In this document: positions 49,935 to 58,620 of the stretch, piece by piece | Numbering within the stretch: position 1 is the first letter of the stretch | How the letters are laid out: the number at the start of each line of letters is the position of its first letter | Assembly (NCBI GenBank): GCA_964406345.1 | Contig: CAYORK010000001.1 | Location: 1-64,000 of the forward strand | Source: SYAN01 sp964406345 | GTDB taxonomy: Bacteria > Actinomycetota > Actinomycetes > Nanopelagicales > Nanopelagicaceae | Reading direction: 5' to 3' | DNA length: 64,000 nt | The notes under the pieces: model-generated | Told to the model about the DNA's origin: nothing | Databases searched by the model: none | The model's input: only the letters and a program-made list of their open reading frames with translations | Program-made: the position numbers and the translations under genes

Positions 49935-50717
49935 ATGTTTTCGCGAATACTGCTATCCCTGGCTCTCGTCACTTCGATGATCGTCGTCCCGACTCACACC
50001 GCGCAAGCAGAGGAGTGCTCGACTGAGGAATGCATCTCAGTCACTGCTGATGATGAGAGCGATGAAGTTGTCGTCTCATTGATGAGGCCAGGATCTCGCA
50101 AGGAAAGTGTGCGCCCGAGAAGAGCTCCACGAGTCTCAGGATCATTCAGTGCAATGGCTGATCCGAAGCGAACATGGATTCCTTATCATCCCGATCTCTA
50201 CGCAGCTTGGCGTGAAGCGGCCAGAAAGGCGGCTGCGACGCGATCAGAGCGTCGTCGCTCATCTTCGACGAGCAATCGATCAGAGGTCGTAACTGCCTCC
50301 CTTTCGGATCGCGTCAGTCAATTGATTCCCCTCGGCTCGCTGCAAACACAACCACCAGAGGGAGCGGTAATCGGTCGCCCGGTCTATTTCTGGAGCCCTA
50401 CTCCGACCTCGTTTGACGTCACCATAAGAGTCTCGGGAGTCCCGGTAAGGCTGGAGCTGACTCCCAGCTTCGAATGGAGATACGGGGATGGTCTCATCGA
50501 GACCACACGCACCACATCGTTCCCAGGTGCCCCTTATCCATCACCTCTCAACACCTTCACCTACTACCAACCTGGCGCCAAGGAGATCTCATTGATCACT
50601 ACCTGGAGTGGTGATTTCACTGTCGCAGGAGTGAAGGCTCCAATCAAGGGAAAGATCACTCAGCGAAGTACGAAGATTCTTGACGTTCGTGAGGCTCCCC
50701 ATCGCCTCCTTGATTAG
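49935..50717 (+). CDS. Secreted protein with PKD-like domain
   Basis: A 260-residue exported protein. A signal peptide (FSRILLSLALVTSMIVVPTHTAQA) is cut near residue 25, followed by two nearby cysteines (ECSTEEC), a basic, Ser/Arg-rich linker around 75-115 and a C-terminal beta domain (about 145-245). The latter shows FEWRYGDG, FTYYQPGAKEISLITTW and GDFTVAG, reminiscent of a PKD-type fold found in actinobacterial secreted proteins. No catalytic motif is visible. It stands alone between the Nudix and DUF4192-like genes. Confidence 0.7.
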   Translation: MFSRILLSLALVTSMIVVPTHTAQAEECSTEECISVTADDESDEVVVSLMRPGSRKESVRPRRAPRVSGSFSAMADPKRTWIPYHPDLYAAWREAARKAAATRSERRRSSSTSNRSEVVTASLSDRVSQLIPLGSLQTQPPEGAVIGRPVYFWSPTPTSFDVTIRVSGVPVRLELTPSFEWRYGDGLIETTRTTSFPGAPYPSPLNTFTYYQPGAKEISLITTWSGDFTVAGVKAPIKGKITQRSTKILDVREAPHRLLD

Positions 50718-50803
50718 CGAGAGAAATCCACATTGGCTCTCACTTGCACAGGTGGGATGAATCTGTCGGCGCACGATCTCCCATCTGTCCCACTCTTGGA
50801 GAC

Positions 50804-51349
50804 ATGACAAGAAACAGATCGCAATCCGATGACAAGATCAACTCTTCACTGACCGAATCGATCACCCTCGAATTAGAGCTCTTGAGTGAGATCGACTACC
50901 GACATGATCCGAAACCAGCGCAACGCGAGGGAGTACAAGCCCTCAAGGCATTGATCGCAGGGTTCGGGCTCGAGGACTTCTCTCCCGATCCCGCCACGAT
51001 CGCACTCCTCTTGATGCGACTTCGCGATCTACAAGTCCGCGACTTCGCGCTCGGGTGTATGGAGCGCAACGATCTTGAGAAGCATGTGGAGATGTGGCAG
51101 TGGGTTGTTCGCATCGCGCCCACTCGATTCCTTGCCCCACCTGCCACATTGCTCTCTGCTATCTCTTATGAGGTCGGAGATCTGGCTCTAGCAACGAGTT
51201 CATTGGAGCAGGCTCTTGAGGCCGATGACACTTATCCGTTGGCACTACTTCTCAAACGCGTCTTCAACGCAGGGTGGCCGGCAGAGACCTTCGCCACTAT
51301 GCGAACAGAGCTCCATCCCAAGATCACTAGCGCGATCTTCGATGATTGA
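50804..51349 (+). CDS. DUF4192-like protein, C-terminal domain only
   Basis: A 181-residue protein. Its second half (LQVRDFALGCMERNDLEKHVEMWQ, APTRFLAPPATLLSAISYEVGDLALATSSLEQALEAD, YPLALLLKRVFNAGWP) matches the helical C-terminal part of the actinobacterial DUF4192 family. The usual N-terminal half of about 170 residues is absent. GGAGAC precedes ATG 50804; an upstream frame to 50744 has no similarity. Function of the family is unknown. Confidence 0.65.
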   Translation: MTRNRSQSDDKINSSLTESITLELELLSEIDYRHDPKPAQREGVQALKALIAGFGLEDFSPDPATIALLLMRLRDLQVRDFALGCMERNDLEKHVEMWQWVVRIAPTRFLAPPATLLSAISYEVGDLALATSSLEQALEADDTYPLALLLKRVFNAGWPAETFATMRTELHPKITSAIFDD

Positions 51350-51490
51350 TCGCTCCATTGATTGGGCATAGAAGAAGACCTATCGAGCCCAGCCCCGGGT
51401 TGTAGGATTTATCAGCATTGTTACATCGAGTGATGTTGCAGTGTCGATGTCAGATTTTGACCACCCGGACTCGATTGAGGGAGTTACGAA

Positions 51491-52588
51491 ATGCTCATTG
51501 GCGTTCCAAAAGAGATCAAAAACCATGAGTATCGTGTTGCCATCACTCCCGCCGGAGTGAAGGAGTTCATCAACCACGGACATAAGGTCGTCATCGAGAA
51601 GGGTGCAGGGCTCGGCTCTGCTATCTCAGATGATGTCTATCGTGTCGCAGGAGCGGAGATCCTCGATACTGCGCAAGAGGTCTGGGCTCGCGCCGAGATG
51701 ATCTTGAAGGTCAAAGAACCCATTGCACCCGAGTATCCCTTGATGAGAGAGGGCCAAGTCCTCTTCACATATCTACATCTCGCTGCTTCTAGGGATTGCA
51801 CTGATGCATTGATCAAGAGTGGAATCACTGCGATCGCCTATGAGACCGTCGATGTCAACGGTTACCTTCCATTGCTTGCTCCGATGAGCGAGGTCGCCGG
51901 TCGCATGTCGGTTCAGGTAGGTGCCACTGCTCTCCAGAAGAGCAATGGTGGCCGCGGCGTCCTCCTTGGTGGCGTCCCAGGGGTACGTCCAGGACGCGTC
52001 GTGATTCTCGGTGGCGGAGTCGCTGGAGTCAACGCAGCGACGATCGCCCATGGCATGCGCGCCGAAGTGACAATCCTCGATGTCAACGCTCGTCGACTGG
52101 TCCAACTCGATGAACTTTTCCAAGGAAATGTCAGGACTCTCGCTTCGAACTCCTATGAGATCGAGGATCAGGTTCTGTCGGCGGATCTTGTGATCGGTGC
52201 GGTCTTGGTGCATGGCGCGAAGGCGCCACGCCTTGTCAGCAACGAGCTGGTCAAGCGGATGAAGCCTGGCAGCGTGCTTGTCGATATCGCCATCGATCAA
52301 GGTGGTTGCTTTGAGGATTCGAAGCCGACGACCCACGCAGACCCGACTTTCCCAGTCCATGGGTCCACCTTCTACTGCGTAGCAAACATGCCTGGCGCGG
52401 TCCCGAACACTTCCACCTATGCCCTGACCAACGTCACCCTCCGGTATGCCCTTGCGCTTGCCGATAAGGGCTGGCAGAAGGCGATGGACGAGGATTCAAG
52501 TCTCGCGCTCGGCCTCAATGTCCATCTGGGCAAGATCTACTACCAGGCGGTGGCTGAGGCCCATGGCCTGGAGAGCGTTTCTCGGTAG
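51491..52588 (+). CDS. ald: Alanine dehydrogenase
   Basis: A 365-residue NAD-dependent L-alanine dehydrogenase. Lys75 in LKVKEP and His96 in YLHLAA are the catalytic pair, ILGGGVAGVNAA is the NAD-binding turn and the C-terminal NMPGAVPNTSTYALTN is typical. It interconverts alanine and pyruvate with ammonia, and could recycle alanine made by the pyruvate-dependent class III aminotransferase, although that gene is 31 kb away. Stands alone with 141 bases upstream. Confidence 0.96.
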   Translation: MLIGVPKEIKNHEYRVAITPAGVKEFINHGHKVVIEKGAGLGSAISDDVYRVAGAEILDTAQEVWARAEMILKVKEPIAPEYPLMREGQVLFTYLHLAASRDCTDALIKSGITAIAYETVDVNGYLPLLAPMSEVAGRMSVQVGATALQKSNGGRGVLLGGVPGVRPGRVVILGGGVAGVNAATIAHGMRAEVTILDVNARRLVQLDELFQGNVRTLASNSYEIEDQVLSADLVIGAVLVHGAKAPRLVSNELVKRMKPGSVLVDIAIDQGGCFEDSKPTTHADPTFPVHGSTFYCVANMPGAVPNTSTYALTNVTLRYALALADKGWQKAMDEDSSLALGLNVHLGKIYYQAVAEAHGLESVSR

Positions 52589-52619
52589 ACAACTTCGCGC
52601 CTCATCCCTAAGTTACGCA

Positions 52620-52717
52620 CCAGGTCACGAGTTCCAGTTCGGATCGATTTCGTAAGGCCCCGGCTGACTGGACGGCAACCCTCCACCGCGGTGGGGTGCT
52701 CCGGGTGAAGACCAGGT
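52620..52717 (+). ncRNA. SAM-IV riboswitch
   Basis: The segment carries the SAM-IV hallmarks: GGTCACGAGTTCCAG at the start, GGCCCCGGCTGACTGG, CGGCAACCCTCCACCGCGG, then GGGGTGCTCCGGGTGAAGACC. P1 pairs GGTC (52623-52626) with GACC (52710-52713). The pattern GGCAACCCTCC-CCGCGGTGGGGTGC-CCGGGTGA-GACC is that class's signature in Actinobacteria. It lies 85 bases before the binding-protein ATG and should repress the transporter when S-adenosylmethionine is plentiful. Confidence 0.9.
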
Positions 52718-52801
52718 GCGATGAAAGTCATCGCACAAGCGCGGGTCTGTCAACGACTGCCAGGTCCGGCTTATTTGATGTTCGGAAATGGAAAAGTTCT
52801 A

Positions 52802-53662
52802 ATGAAGGTAAAGTCAAAGAAATTCAAGCTATCTATCATCGGAATCCTCTTTGCTGCGCTCGCGCTGAGCGGTTGCGGATCCTCCAGCGATGAGAGTTCG
52901 AGCGCGAGCAGTGAGTGCACCCCTGGTGAACTCGCTACCGTTGAATCCGGTTTCCTCACAATCGGAACAGGTGAGCCTGCTTACTACCCATGGGTGATCG
53001 ATGATGCTCCAGAGTCGGGCAAGGGCTTCGAGGCTGCGGTTGCATATGCAGTAGCAGAAGAGCTCGGATACACAGCTGATCAGGTCAAGTGGATTCGAAC
53101 CACATTCGATGGCGCGATCGCACCAGGACCTAAGGAGTTCGACTTCAATCTCCAGCAATACTCGATCACAGATGAGCGCAAGGAAGTCGTCGACTTCTCC
53201 TCGCCTTACTACAAGGCAAATCAAGCCATCGTCTCCTTCGAAGGAAGCAACATCCAGTCTGTGACTGACCTCGCTGGTTTGGCGAGCGCCGGTGCAAAAC
53301 TCGGTGCAGCTGTCTCTACGACCTCCCTCGAAGCGATCGAAGCGCTTGGCCTGACGCCATCGGTGTTCAACAACAACGCTGATGCTGTCGCAGCACTGAA
53401 GAACAAGCAGATCGATGGAATCGTCGTCGATCTTCCTACCGCCTTCTATCTCGCTGCAGTTGAGATCGATCAAGGCGTCATCGTCGGTCAGATCGACGGT
53501 AGCGACTCGGGCGATCAGGGCTTTGGACTCTTGCTCTCGAAGGACAACCCGATCACCGGTTGCGTCTCGACAGCAGTCGATGCCATAGCTGCAAGCGGTG
53601 CCCTCGCTGCGATCACTGAAGAGTGGCTCGCAGATGCTGCCGGCGCACCTGTGCTCAAGTAA
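52802..53662 (+). CDS. Amino-acid ABC transporter binding lipoprotein (probable methionine-type)
   Basis: A 286-residue SBP_bac_3 protein. Lipobox LALSG-Cys25 anchors it outside the membrane; a Ser-rich linker follows. LTIGTGEPAYYPWVID and QYSITDERKEVVDFSSPYYKANQ are typical of polar-amino-acid receptors. The open frame begins at 52721 inside the riboswitch region, but ATG 52802, preceded by GGAAAA, gives a proper signal peptide. Control by a SAM-IV riboswitch indicates a methionine-related cargo although the protein family usually binds polar amino acids or cystine. Confidence 0.88.
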   Translation: MKVKSKKFKLSIIGILFAALALSGCGSSSDESSSASSECTPGELATVESGFLTIGTGEPAYYPWVIDDAPESGKGFEAAVAYAVAEELGYTADQVKWIRTTFDGAIAPGPKEFDFNLQQYSITDERKEVVDFSSPYYKANQAIVSFEGSNIQSVTDLAGLASAGAKLGAAVSTTSLEAIEALGLTPSVFNNNADAVAALKNKQIDGIVVDLPTAFYLAAVEIDQGVIVGQIDGSDSGDQGFGLLLSKDNPITGCVSTAVDAIAASGALAAITEEWLADAAGAPVLK

Positions 53663-53738
53663 TCCTTCCTGGACTATTCGAGCAAGCAAGAAGTAAGTTC
53701 AATGACGTCGACCATATCGGGCGCATGAGGAGTGAGTT

Positions 53739-54608
53739 ATGAGTGCTCCCGATATGGCAGACGGTTGGCGACCGAGCGAAGAAGAGCTCGCAAGGCGCCA
53801 GCAAAGAAGAGCCCGTAATCGCAAGAACGCCGCTATAGCCTCAATCTCCAGCGTCCTTGTCCTCGGCGCTCTCATCGTCATCTTGGTCACGTCGCCAGGA
53901 TGGATCTCCCTCCGCGACACTTTCTTCAAGTGGGCTTATGGCGTCGAGATCTTGCCGAAGGTGCTTCTTGGATTCAGTACCAATGTCACATTGACCCTCA
54001 TCGCGGGCACTTCTGTGGCGATCCTCGGTCTCGGTCTCGCGTTGATCAGAACCTCTCGTTCACCAGCGTTGACTCCCTTTCGTTTCCTCGCAACTCTCTA
54101 CGTCGATGTCTTCCGAGGCATCCCCATGCTGCTTGTCATTCTCTTGGTGGGATTTGGAATCCCCGCGCTGCAGATCCCCGGAGTGACCAACAGCGTCCTC
54201 ATTCTCGGAACCATCGCCGTCATCATCACCTACACCGCCTATGTGACCGAGGTGATTCGAAGCGGCATCCTCACCGTCCATCCAAGTCAACGGGCTGCGG
54301 CTCGCTCTTTGGGGCTCACTCACTTCCAAACTCTGCGTCATGTCGTCTTGCCACAGGCTCTCAAGCGAGTCACGCCACCGCTGCTCAATGATCTAGTGGC
54401 GCTCATCAAGGACACTGGATTGATCTCAATACTCGGTGTCACGGATGCAGTTCGAGCGGCTCAGATCCAGACGGCGAAAAGCTTCAACTACACCCCTTAT
54501 GTCATTGCAGCGTTGGTCTTCCTTGCGGTGACGATCCCGCTGACCCGTTACACCGATCGAGCACTACGTCGCTCGATGGAGGCCCAGAATGCGCAGGGCT
54601 CGGCATGA
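53739..54608 (+). CDS. Amino-acid ABC transporter permease (SAM-IV operon)
   Basis: A 289-residue HisM/TcyB-class permease. A charged cytosolic N-terminus of about 30 residues precedes membrane spans starting IASISSVLVLGALIVILV; the EAA loop reads AARSLGLTHFQTLRHVVLPQAL. AGGAG lies seven bases before the ATG. It follows the binding protein by 76 bases and overlaps the ATPase as ATGA. It forms the channel for the riboswitch-controlled importer. Confidence 0.92.
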   Translation: MSAPDMADGWRPSEEELARRQQRRARNRKNAAIASISSVLVLGALIVILVTSPGWISLRDTFFKWAYGVEILPKVLLGFSTNVTLTLIAGTSVAILGLGLALIRTSRSPALTPFRFLATLYVDVFRGIPMLLVILLVGFGIPALQIPGVTNSVLILGTIAVIITYTAYVTEVIRSGILTVHPSQRAAARSLGLTHFQTLRHVVLPQALKRVTPPLLNDLVALIKDTGLISILGVTDAVRAAQIQTAKSFNYTPYVIAALVFLAVTIPLTRYTDRALRRSMEAQNAQGSA

Positions 54609-55351
54609 GTGCGCTCCTCTCAGTCAAGAACGTCAGAAAGACTTTCGGCGATGAGATCGTCCTTGCTGACATCTCCTTTGAGGTCGAGGATCACAGCGCG
54701 ACGGTCTTCATCGGTGCATCAGGAAGCGGCAAGTCCACTCTTCTTCGTTGCATCAACCTCTTGGAGCAAATCGACGATGGCGTGATGAGCCTTGATGGCC
54801 AGGAGATCACCGCTGTCGATATCGACCCCGATCAGGTTCGACGCCGTCTCGGGATGGTCTTCCAGTCCTTCAATCTCTTTCCCCATATGTCGGTGATCAA
54901 GAACATCACGCTCGCTCCCATCCAGGTCCATGGCATCCCCAAAGAGGAGGCGTACGAGAAAGCCCTCGCGCTCTTGGACCGATTCGGACTCCGCGAGAAG
55001 GCAGATCAGTACCCGGACCGACTTAGCGGGGGACAACAGCAACGTGTTGCGATCATTCGCTCCTTGGCTTGTGGACCAAGACTCTTACTCCTTGATGAGA
55101 TCACCTCTGCGCTCGATCCGGTCCTCGTCAATGAGGTCTTGGTGACGGTTCGTGACCTCAAGAACGATGGCATGACGATGGTGATCGCGACCCATGAGAT
55201 GGGCTTTGCCAAACAGGTGGCTGATCAACTCTGCTATCTCCACCGAGGTCGAATCCTTGAGCGCGGAAGCGCTGCGGAAGTGATCGACGACCCGAAGGAA
55301 CCCGAAACGAAGGAGTTCCTGGCTCGAGTCCATAGCGCTGGACGGCTCTAA
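54605..55351 (+). CDS. Amino-acid ABC transporter ATP-binding protein (SAM-IV operon)
   Basis: A 248-residue GlnQ/TcyC-class ATPase: Walker A GASGSGKSTLL near 37-47, signature LSGGQQQRVAIIRSLA, Walker B LLLDEITSALD and switch VIATHEMGFAKQ. In Walker B the usual EPTSALD is EITSALD, a small change. Translation is coupled to the permease. It is the last gene of the riboswitch operon. Confidence 0.92.
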   Translation: MSALLSVKNVRKTFGDEIVLADISFEVEDHSATVFIGASGSGKSTLLRCINLLEQIDDGVMSLDGQEITAVDIDPDQVRRRLGMVFQSFNLFPHMSVIKNITLAPIQVHGIPKEEAYEKALALLDRFGLREKADQYPDRLSGGQQQRVAIIRSLACGPRLLLLDEITSALDPVLVNEVLVTVRDLKNDGMTMVIATHEMGFAKQVADQLCYLHRGRILERGSAAEVIDDPKEPETKEFLARVHSAGRL

Positions 55352-55416
55352 AACGGCTCTAGGAAGAGGCCTCATCTCTCCACAACTACTCTCGTTGAGC
55401 CTGATGAGGCGAACGG

Positions 55417-55435
55417 CGGCGATTCTGACTCGCCG
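55417..55435. terminator. Hairpin between transporter operon and sigma-factor gene
   Basis: CGGCGA and TCGCCG pair over a seven-base loop, 66 bases past the transporter stop. An outer repeat, GCCTCATC with GATGAGGC, lies just upstream. No T-run follows, so termination is uncertain. Confidence 0.4.
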
Positions 55436-55451
55436 AGGCCTGTGGATAATT

Positions 55452-55457
55452 TATAAT
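55452..55457 (+). promoter_or_regulatory. Consensus -10 hexamer of the sigma-factor promoter
   Basis: TATAAT at 55452-55457, in an AT-rich spot (GGATAATTTATAATATG) 69 bases before the TTG start. No good -35 hexamer is seen at 16-18 bases. Confidence 0.55.
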
Positions 55458-55525
55458 ATGCCTGCCCAGGAAAGTGTCGAGACCGACTGAATCAGATCAG
55501 TAGGTCAAAAACCAAAGGACTCATC

Positions 55526-57049
55526 TTGCCTGTATCTCGTGCGCCCAAAAAGCAGTCCCCGAAGAAATCCGGGAAGAAAGTCTTAGCTGCTAAGGGCAAG
55601 AGTAAGAAGACGGTTGCCTCGAAAAAGGCCCAACCTAAGTCAAGCACGAGCAAGTTCGCTCCGATCAGAACGATTGCGAAGCCTGCGGCGCAGCCGAAGG
55701 CGAAGAAGAAGGTCGTCGCAAAGAAGAGCGCTGGTCCACGACGATTCCCAACCAAAGCCGAACTCGAAGCCTTGAAGTCGACAGGGACAAGCGCTGCGAA
55801 GCACGACAAGGTAAGCGCTGGTCCACGACGATTCCCAACCAAAGCCGAACTCGAAGCCATGAAGGCGGCTCGGGACGGAGTTCCCGCAACGTCAACTCCA
55901 GCTAAGGCGACTGCGGCAAAGAAGGTCATCGTCGACGGCGAAGAAGTCGAACTCGAAGAAGTCGAACTTGAAGATCTCGAAGCCATCGCTACTGAAGGTG
56001 GCGAGGGTGAAGAAGGTGAAGATAAGAGTGATGTTCGCGTCGTCAATCTCACCGAAGAAACGCCACGTGAAGAGGGTGAGTTCACTCTCAAGGATTCCGA
56101 AGAAGACGATGCACCACCACAGACGGTTCTCACTGCCGGTGCGACAGCAGACCCAGTCAAGGATTACCTCAAGCAGATCGGTCGCGTAGCACTTCTCAAT
56201 GCTGAACTCGAGGTCGAACTTGCGATGCGCATCGAAGCCGGACTCTTCGCAGAGGAGAGGCTCGCAAAGGATAAGAAGTTGGATCGCTCCCTCAAGCGAG
56301 AGCTCGAGTGGATCGCCGAGGATGGAAAGAGGGCGAAGAACCACCTCCTTGAGGCGAACTTGCGACTCGTGGTTTCGCTCGCAAAGCGTTACACCGGTCG
56401 TGGAATGCTCTTCTTGGACTTGATCCAGGAAGGAAACCTTGGTCTCATCAGAGCCGTTGAGAAGTTCGATTACACCAAGGGTTACAAGTTCTCGACATAT
56501 GCGACATGGTGGATCCGACAAGCAATCACCCGCGCCATGGCGGATCAGGCGCGAACCATCCGTATCCCGGTTCACATGGTTGAAGTCATCAACAAACTCG
56601 CACGAGTTCAGCGCCAGATGTTGCAAGATCTCGGTCGCGAACCGACGCCGGAAGAGCTGGCGAAGGAACTCGATATGACTCCGGAGAAGGTCGTTGAGGT
56701 CCAGAAGTACGGCCGTGAGCCAATCTCCCTCCACACTCCGCTCGGCGAGGAAGGCGACAGCGAATTCGGTGACCTGATCGAAGACTCCGAAGCGATCGTT
56801 CCTGCAGAGGCTGTCTCATTCACCATCTTGCAAGAAGAACTCCACAAGGTCCTCGACACCATGTCTGAGCGTGAAGCTGGCGTAGTCAAGATGCGATTCG
56901 GTCTCACCGATGGACAGCCGAAGACCCTCGATGAGATCGGCAAGGTCTACGGCGTGACCCGAGAGCGAATTCGTCAGATCGAATCGAAGACGATGTCCAA
57001 ACTTCGTCATCCATCGCGCTCACAATCCCTGCGCGATTACCTTGACTAG
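55526..57049 (+). CDS. rpoD: Primary RNA polymerase sigma factor (SigA/RpoD/HrdB)
   Basis: A 507-residue sigma-70 group 1 protein. Region 1.2 begins DPVKDYLKQIGRVALL, region 2 carries DLIQEGNLGLIRAVEKFD and YATWWIRQAI, region 4 ends YGVTRERIRQIESKTMSKLRHP. The TTG start has AAAGGA six bases upstream. The N-terminal 200 residues are first Lys/Ala/Pro-rich, then strongly acidic. They contain a nearly exact duplication of SAGPRRFPTKAELEA (87-base offset). It directs most transcription and, with DUF7455 and the topoisomerase gene, keeps the actinobacterial gene order. Confidence 0.96.
   Translation: MPVSRAPKKQSPKKSGKKVLAAKGKSKKTVASKKAQPKSSTSKFAPIRTIAKPAAQPKAKKKVVAKKSAGPRRFPTKAELEALKSTGTSAAKHDKVSAGPRRFPTKAELEAMKAARDGVPATSTPAKATAAKKVIVDGEEVELEEVELEDLEAIATEGGEGEEGEDKSDVRVVNLTEETPREEGEFTLKDSEEDDAPPQTVLTAGATADPVKDYLKQIGRVALLNAELEVELAMRIEAGLFAEERLAKDKKLDRSLKRELEWIAEDGKRAKNHLLEANLRLVVSLAKRYTGRGMLFLDLIQEGNLGLIRAVEKFDYTKGYKFSTYATWWIRQAITRAMADQARTIRIPVHMVEVINKLARVQRQMLQDLGREPTPEELAKELDMTPEKVVEVQKYGREPISLHTPLGEEGDSEFGDLIEDSEAIVPAEAVSFTILQEELHKVLDTMSEREAGVVKMRFGLTDGQPKTLDEIGKVYGVTRERIRQIESKTMSKLRHPSRSQSLRDYLD
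55727..55858 (+). repeat. Direct repeat inside sigma-factor N-terminus
   Basis: Bases 55727-55771 recur without change at 55814-55858: 45 identical bases at an offset of 87 (29 codons). Even synonymous positions match, so the duplication is recent or maintained by conversion. It encodes SAGPRRFPTKAELEA twice. Confidence 0.95.
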
Positions 57050-57096
57050 GAATGAACTCAAGAAAACTAGGAATCTAGGATCAAAGGGGAGTAACG

Positions 57097-57288
57097 ATGT
57101 CTGATCGCGTAACGATGAGAGTCAAGCCAAACGGATCCATTCGAGTCACCGGAACTGTCGACTTCGTCGATGGTGATGGAAACGTAATCGAGAGCAAGAC
57201 CGACTTCTCACTCTGCCGATGTGGTCATTCGAAGGAAAAGCCCTACTGCGACGGCTCTCACCGTGAGGCCGGCTTCACCGCCGAATAG
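57097..57288 (+). CDS. CDGSH-type [2Fe-2S] protein
   Basis: A 63-residue protein with Cys40, Cys42, Cys51 and His55 (CRCGHSKEKPYCDGSH), the three-Cys one-His cluster of the mitoNEET family. It is a stand-alone single-CDGSH form. GGGGAG precedes the ATG. Likely role is redox sensing or cluster transfer; none is fixed. The following oxidase frame overlaps its end. Confidence 0.92.
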   Translation: MSDRVTMRVKPNGSIRVTGTVDFVDGDGNVIESKTDFSLCRCGHSKEKPYCDGSHREAGFTAE

Positions 57289-58603
57289 CCATCCGCTCTG
57301 GCGCGATGGCATTGAGGGGCTATCGCTTCCTGTCCTCAATTCTGACGTCGCGTGTGATGTAGCGATCATCGGTGGTGGCTTCTCAGGACTTTGGTCCGCA
57401 TTCCACCTTCTCGCATTCGATCCGACACTCTCTATCGCAATCTTCGAGCGCGAGGAAATCGGATTCGGTGCATCAGGTCGAAATGGTGGTTGGGTCTCTG
57501 CCGACTACCCCGTCGAACGAAAGACTCTCGCAAGCCGTTATCCAGACCGCGACATAGGGGCGTTCTCTGATCTCTTGGCGCGAGGAGTCGATGAGATCGG
57601 CGAGATCGCGCGCAAGATCTCGCCACGATCCGATTATCGCAAGGCAGGTTCCCTCATCTTCGCGACCAATCAGATTCAACTGCGGCGACTGCAGGGGTCG
57701 ATTGATGAGAGACATCATCTTCTGAGTGCTCGCGAGACGCACCAGAAGGTGTCCATTCCCTCTGCCCTCGGTGGACTCTTCACCGAGGAATGTGCAACGG
57801 TCAATCCACGAGGGCTCCTCCTTGACCTCGCCATCCATCTTAGGAATCGCGGCGTTGCTCTCTACCAACATTCAAGTGCATTGCGTCAATCAGGATCTCT
57901 CTTCGTCAACGATCATCCAGTTCGAGCGAAGTGGACCATTGACGCGAGAGAAGCCTTTCGTAAGCCAAGCCGGGCCCAAATTCCACTCTACTCGCTGATG
58001 GTCGCGACTGAGCAGCTCTCCGCAAGCCAGCAGGGTGCAGTGGGCTGGAACCCTGGACTTGCGATCGCTGAGGCAACGAACAATGTCAACTATGCGCAGA
58101 TGACGAGCGATGCCCGCCTTGCAGTCGGTGGACGCGGTGCGCGCTACCCCTTCGGCTCTCGCCTTGATCCACGGTTGGAGTCGGAAAGCGCTACACATCA
58201 CGAGCTGACCAAGATGATCAAGGAGTGGTTTCCCAGTCTCGCAAAGATCGAGATCACGCACCATTGGGGTGGCGCGATCGCGATCCGGCGCAATTGGGAG
58301 AGTCGCATCGTTGTGAACAAAGAAGAGGGCTTTGCTCAACTTGGCGGCTATGTTGGCGATGGAATGACGATGAGTTTCATCGCTGCGCGTGCAGTGGCTG
58401 CTGAGATAACTCGAGGCGAGAGGTTGCTCGCTTCGATGCCGATCAGCTCAGGGTCTGAGCGAGAGAGGAAGTGGCCGATAGAGCCTCTTCGCTATCTGGG
58501 AGCCAATGCCCTCTTTTCAAACATCCGGGCATTGGATCATGCAGAGTCGAGGGCCAAGAAGAGTCGAATCAGGAGTGCGCTGATGAAGGTGATCGGGAAA
58601 TGA
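57263..58603 (+). CDS. OrdL-like FAD-dependent oxidoreductase (DAO family)
   Basis: A flavoprotein of about 446 residues, related to gamma-glutamylputrescine oxidase PuuB/OrdL. DVAIIGGGFSGLWSAFHL is the FAD turn and FGASGRNGGWVS the family signature. The conserved part begins HPLWRDG, but no ATG or TTG lies nearby in frame; GTG 57263, inside the CDGSH gene, is the best start, giving a 26-base overlap without a good ribosome binding site. It probably oxidises an amine. Context (sigma factor, CDGSH) gives no substrate clue. Confidence 0.75.
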   Translation: MRPASPPNSHPLWRDGIEGLSLPVLNSDVACDVAIIGGGFSGLWSAFHLLAFDPTLSIAIFEREEIGFGASGRNGGWVSADYPVERKTLASRYPDRDIGAFSDLLARGVDEIGEIARKISPRSDYRKAGSLIFATNQIQLRRLQGSIDERHHLLSARETHQKVSIPSALGGLFTEECATVNPRGLLLDLAIHLRNRGVALYQHSSALRQSGSLFVNDHPVRAKWTIDAREAFRKPSRAQIPLYSLMVATEQLSASQQGAVGWNPGLAIAEATNNVNYAQMTSDARLAVGGRGARYPFGSRLDPRLESESATHHELTKMIKEWFPSLAKIEITHHWGGAIAIRRNWESRIVVNKEEGFAQLGGYVGDGMTMSFIAARAVAAEITRGERLLASMPISSGSERERKWPIEPLRYLGANALFSNIRALDHAESRAKKSRIRSALMKVIGK

Positions 58604-58620
58604 TCTACGGAAGTGCCAGA

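Noticed and set aside
55492..56160. 222-residue Ser/Ala-rich minus-strand frame
   Set aside because: Antisense to the repetitive Lys/Glu-rich N-terminus of the sigma factor; the low-complexity sequence is a mirror effect.
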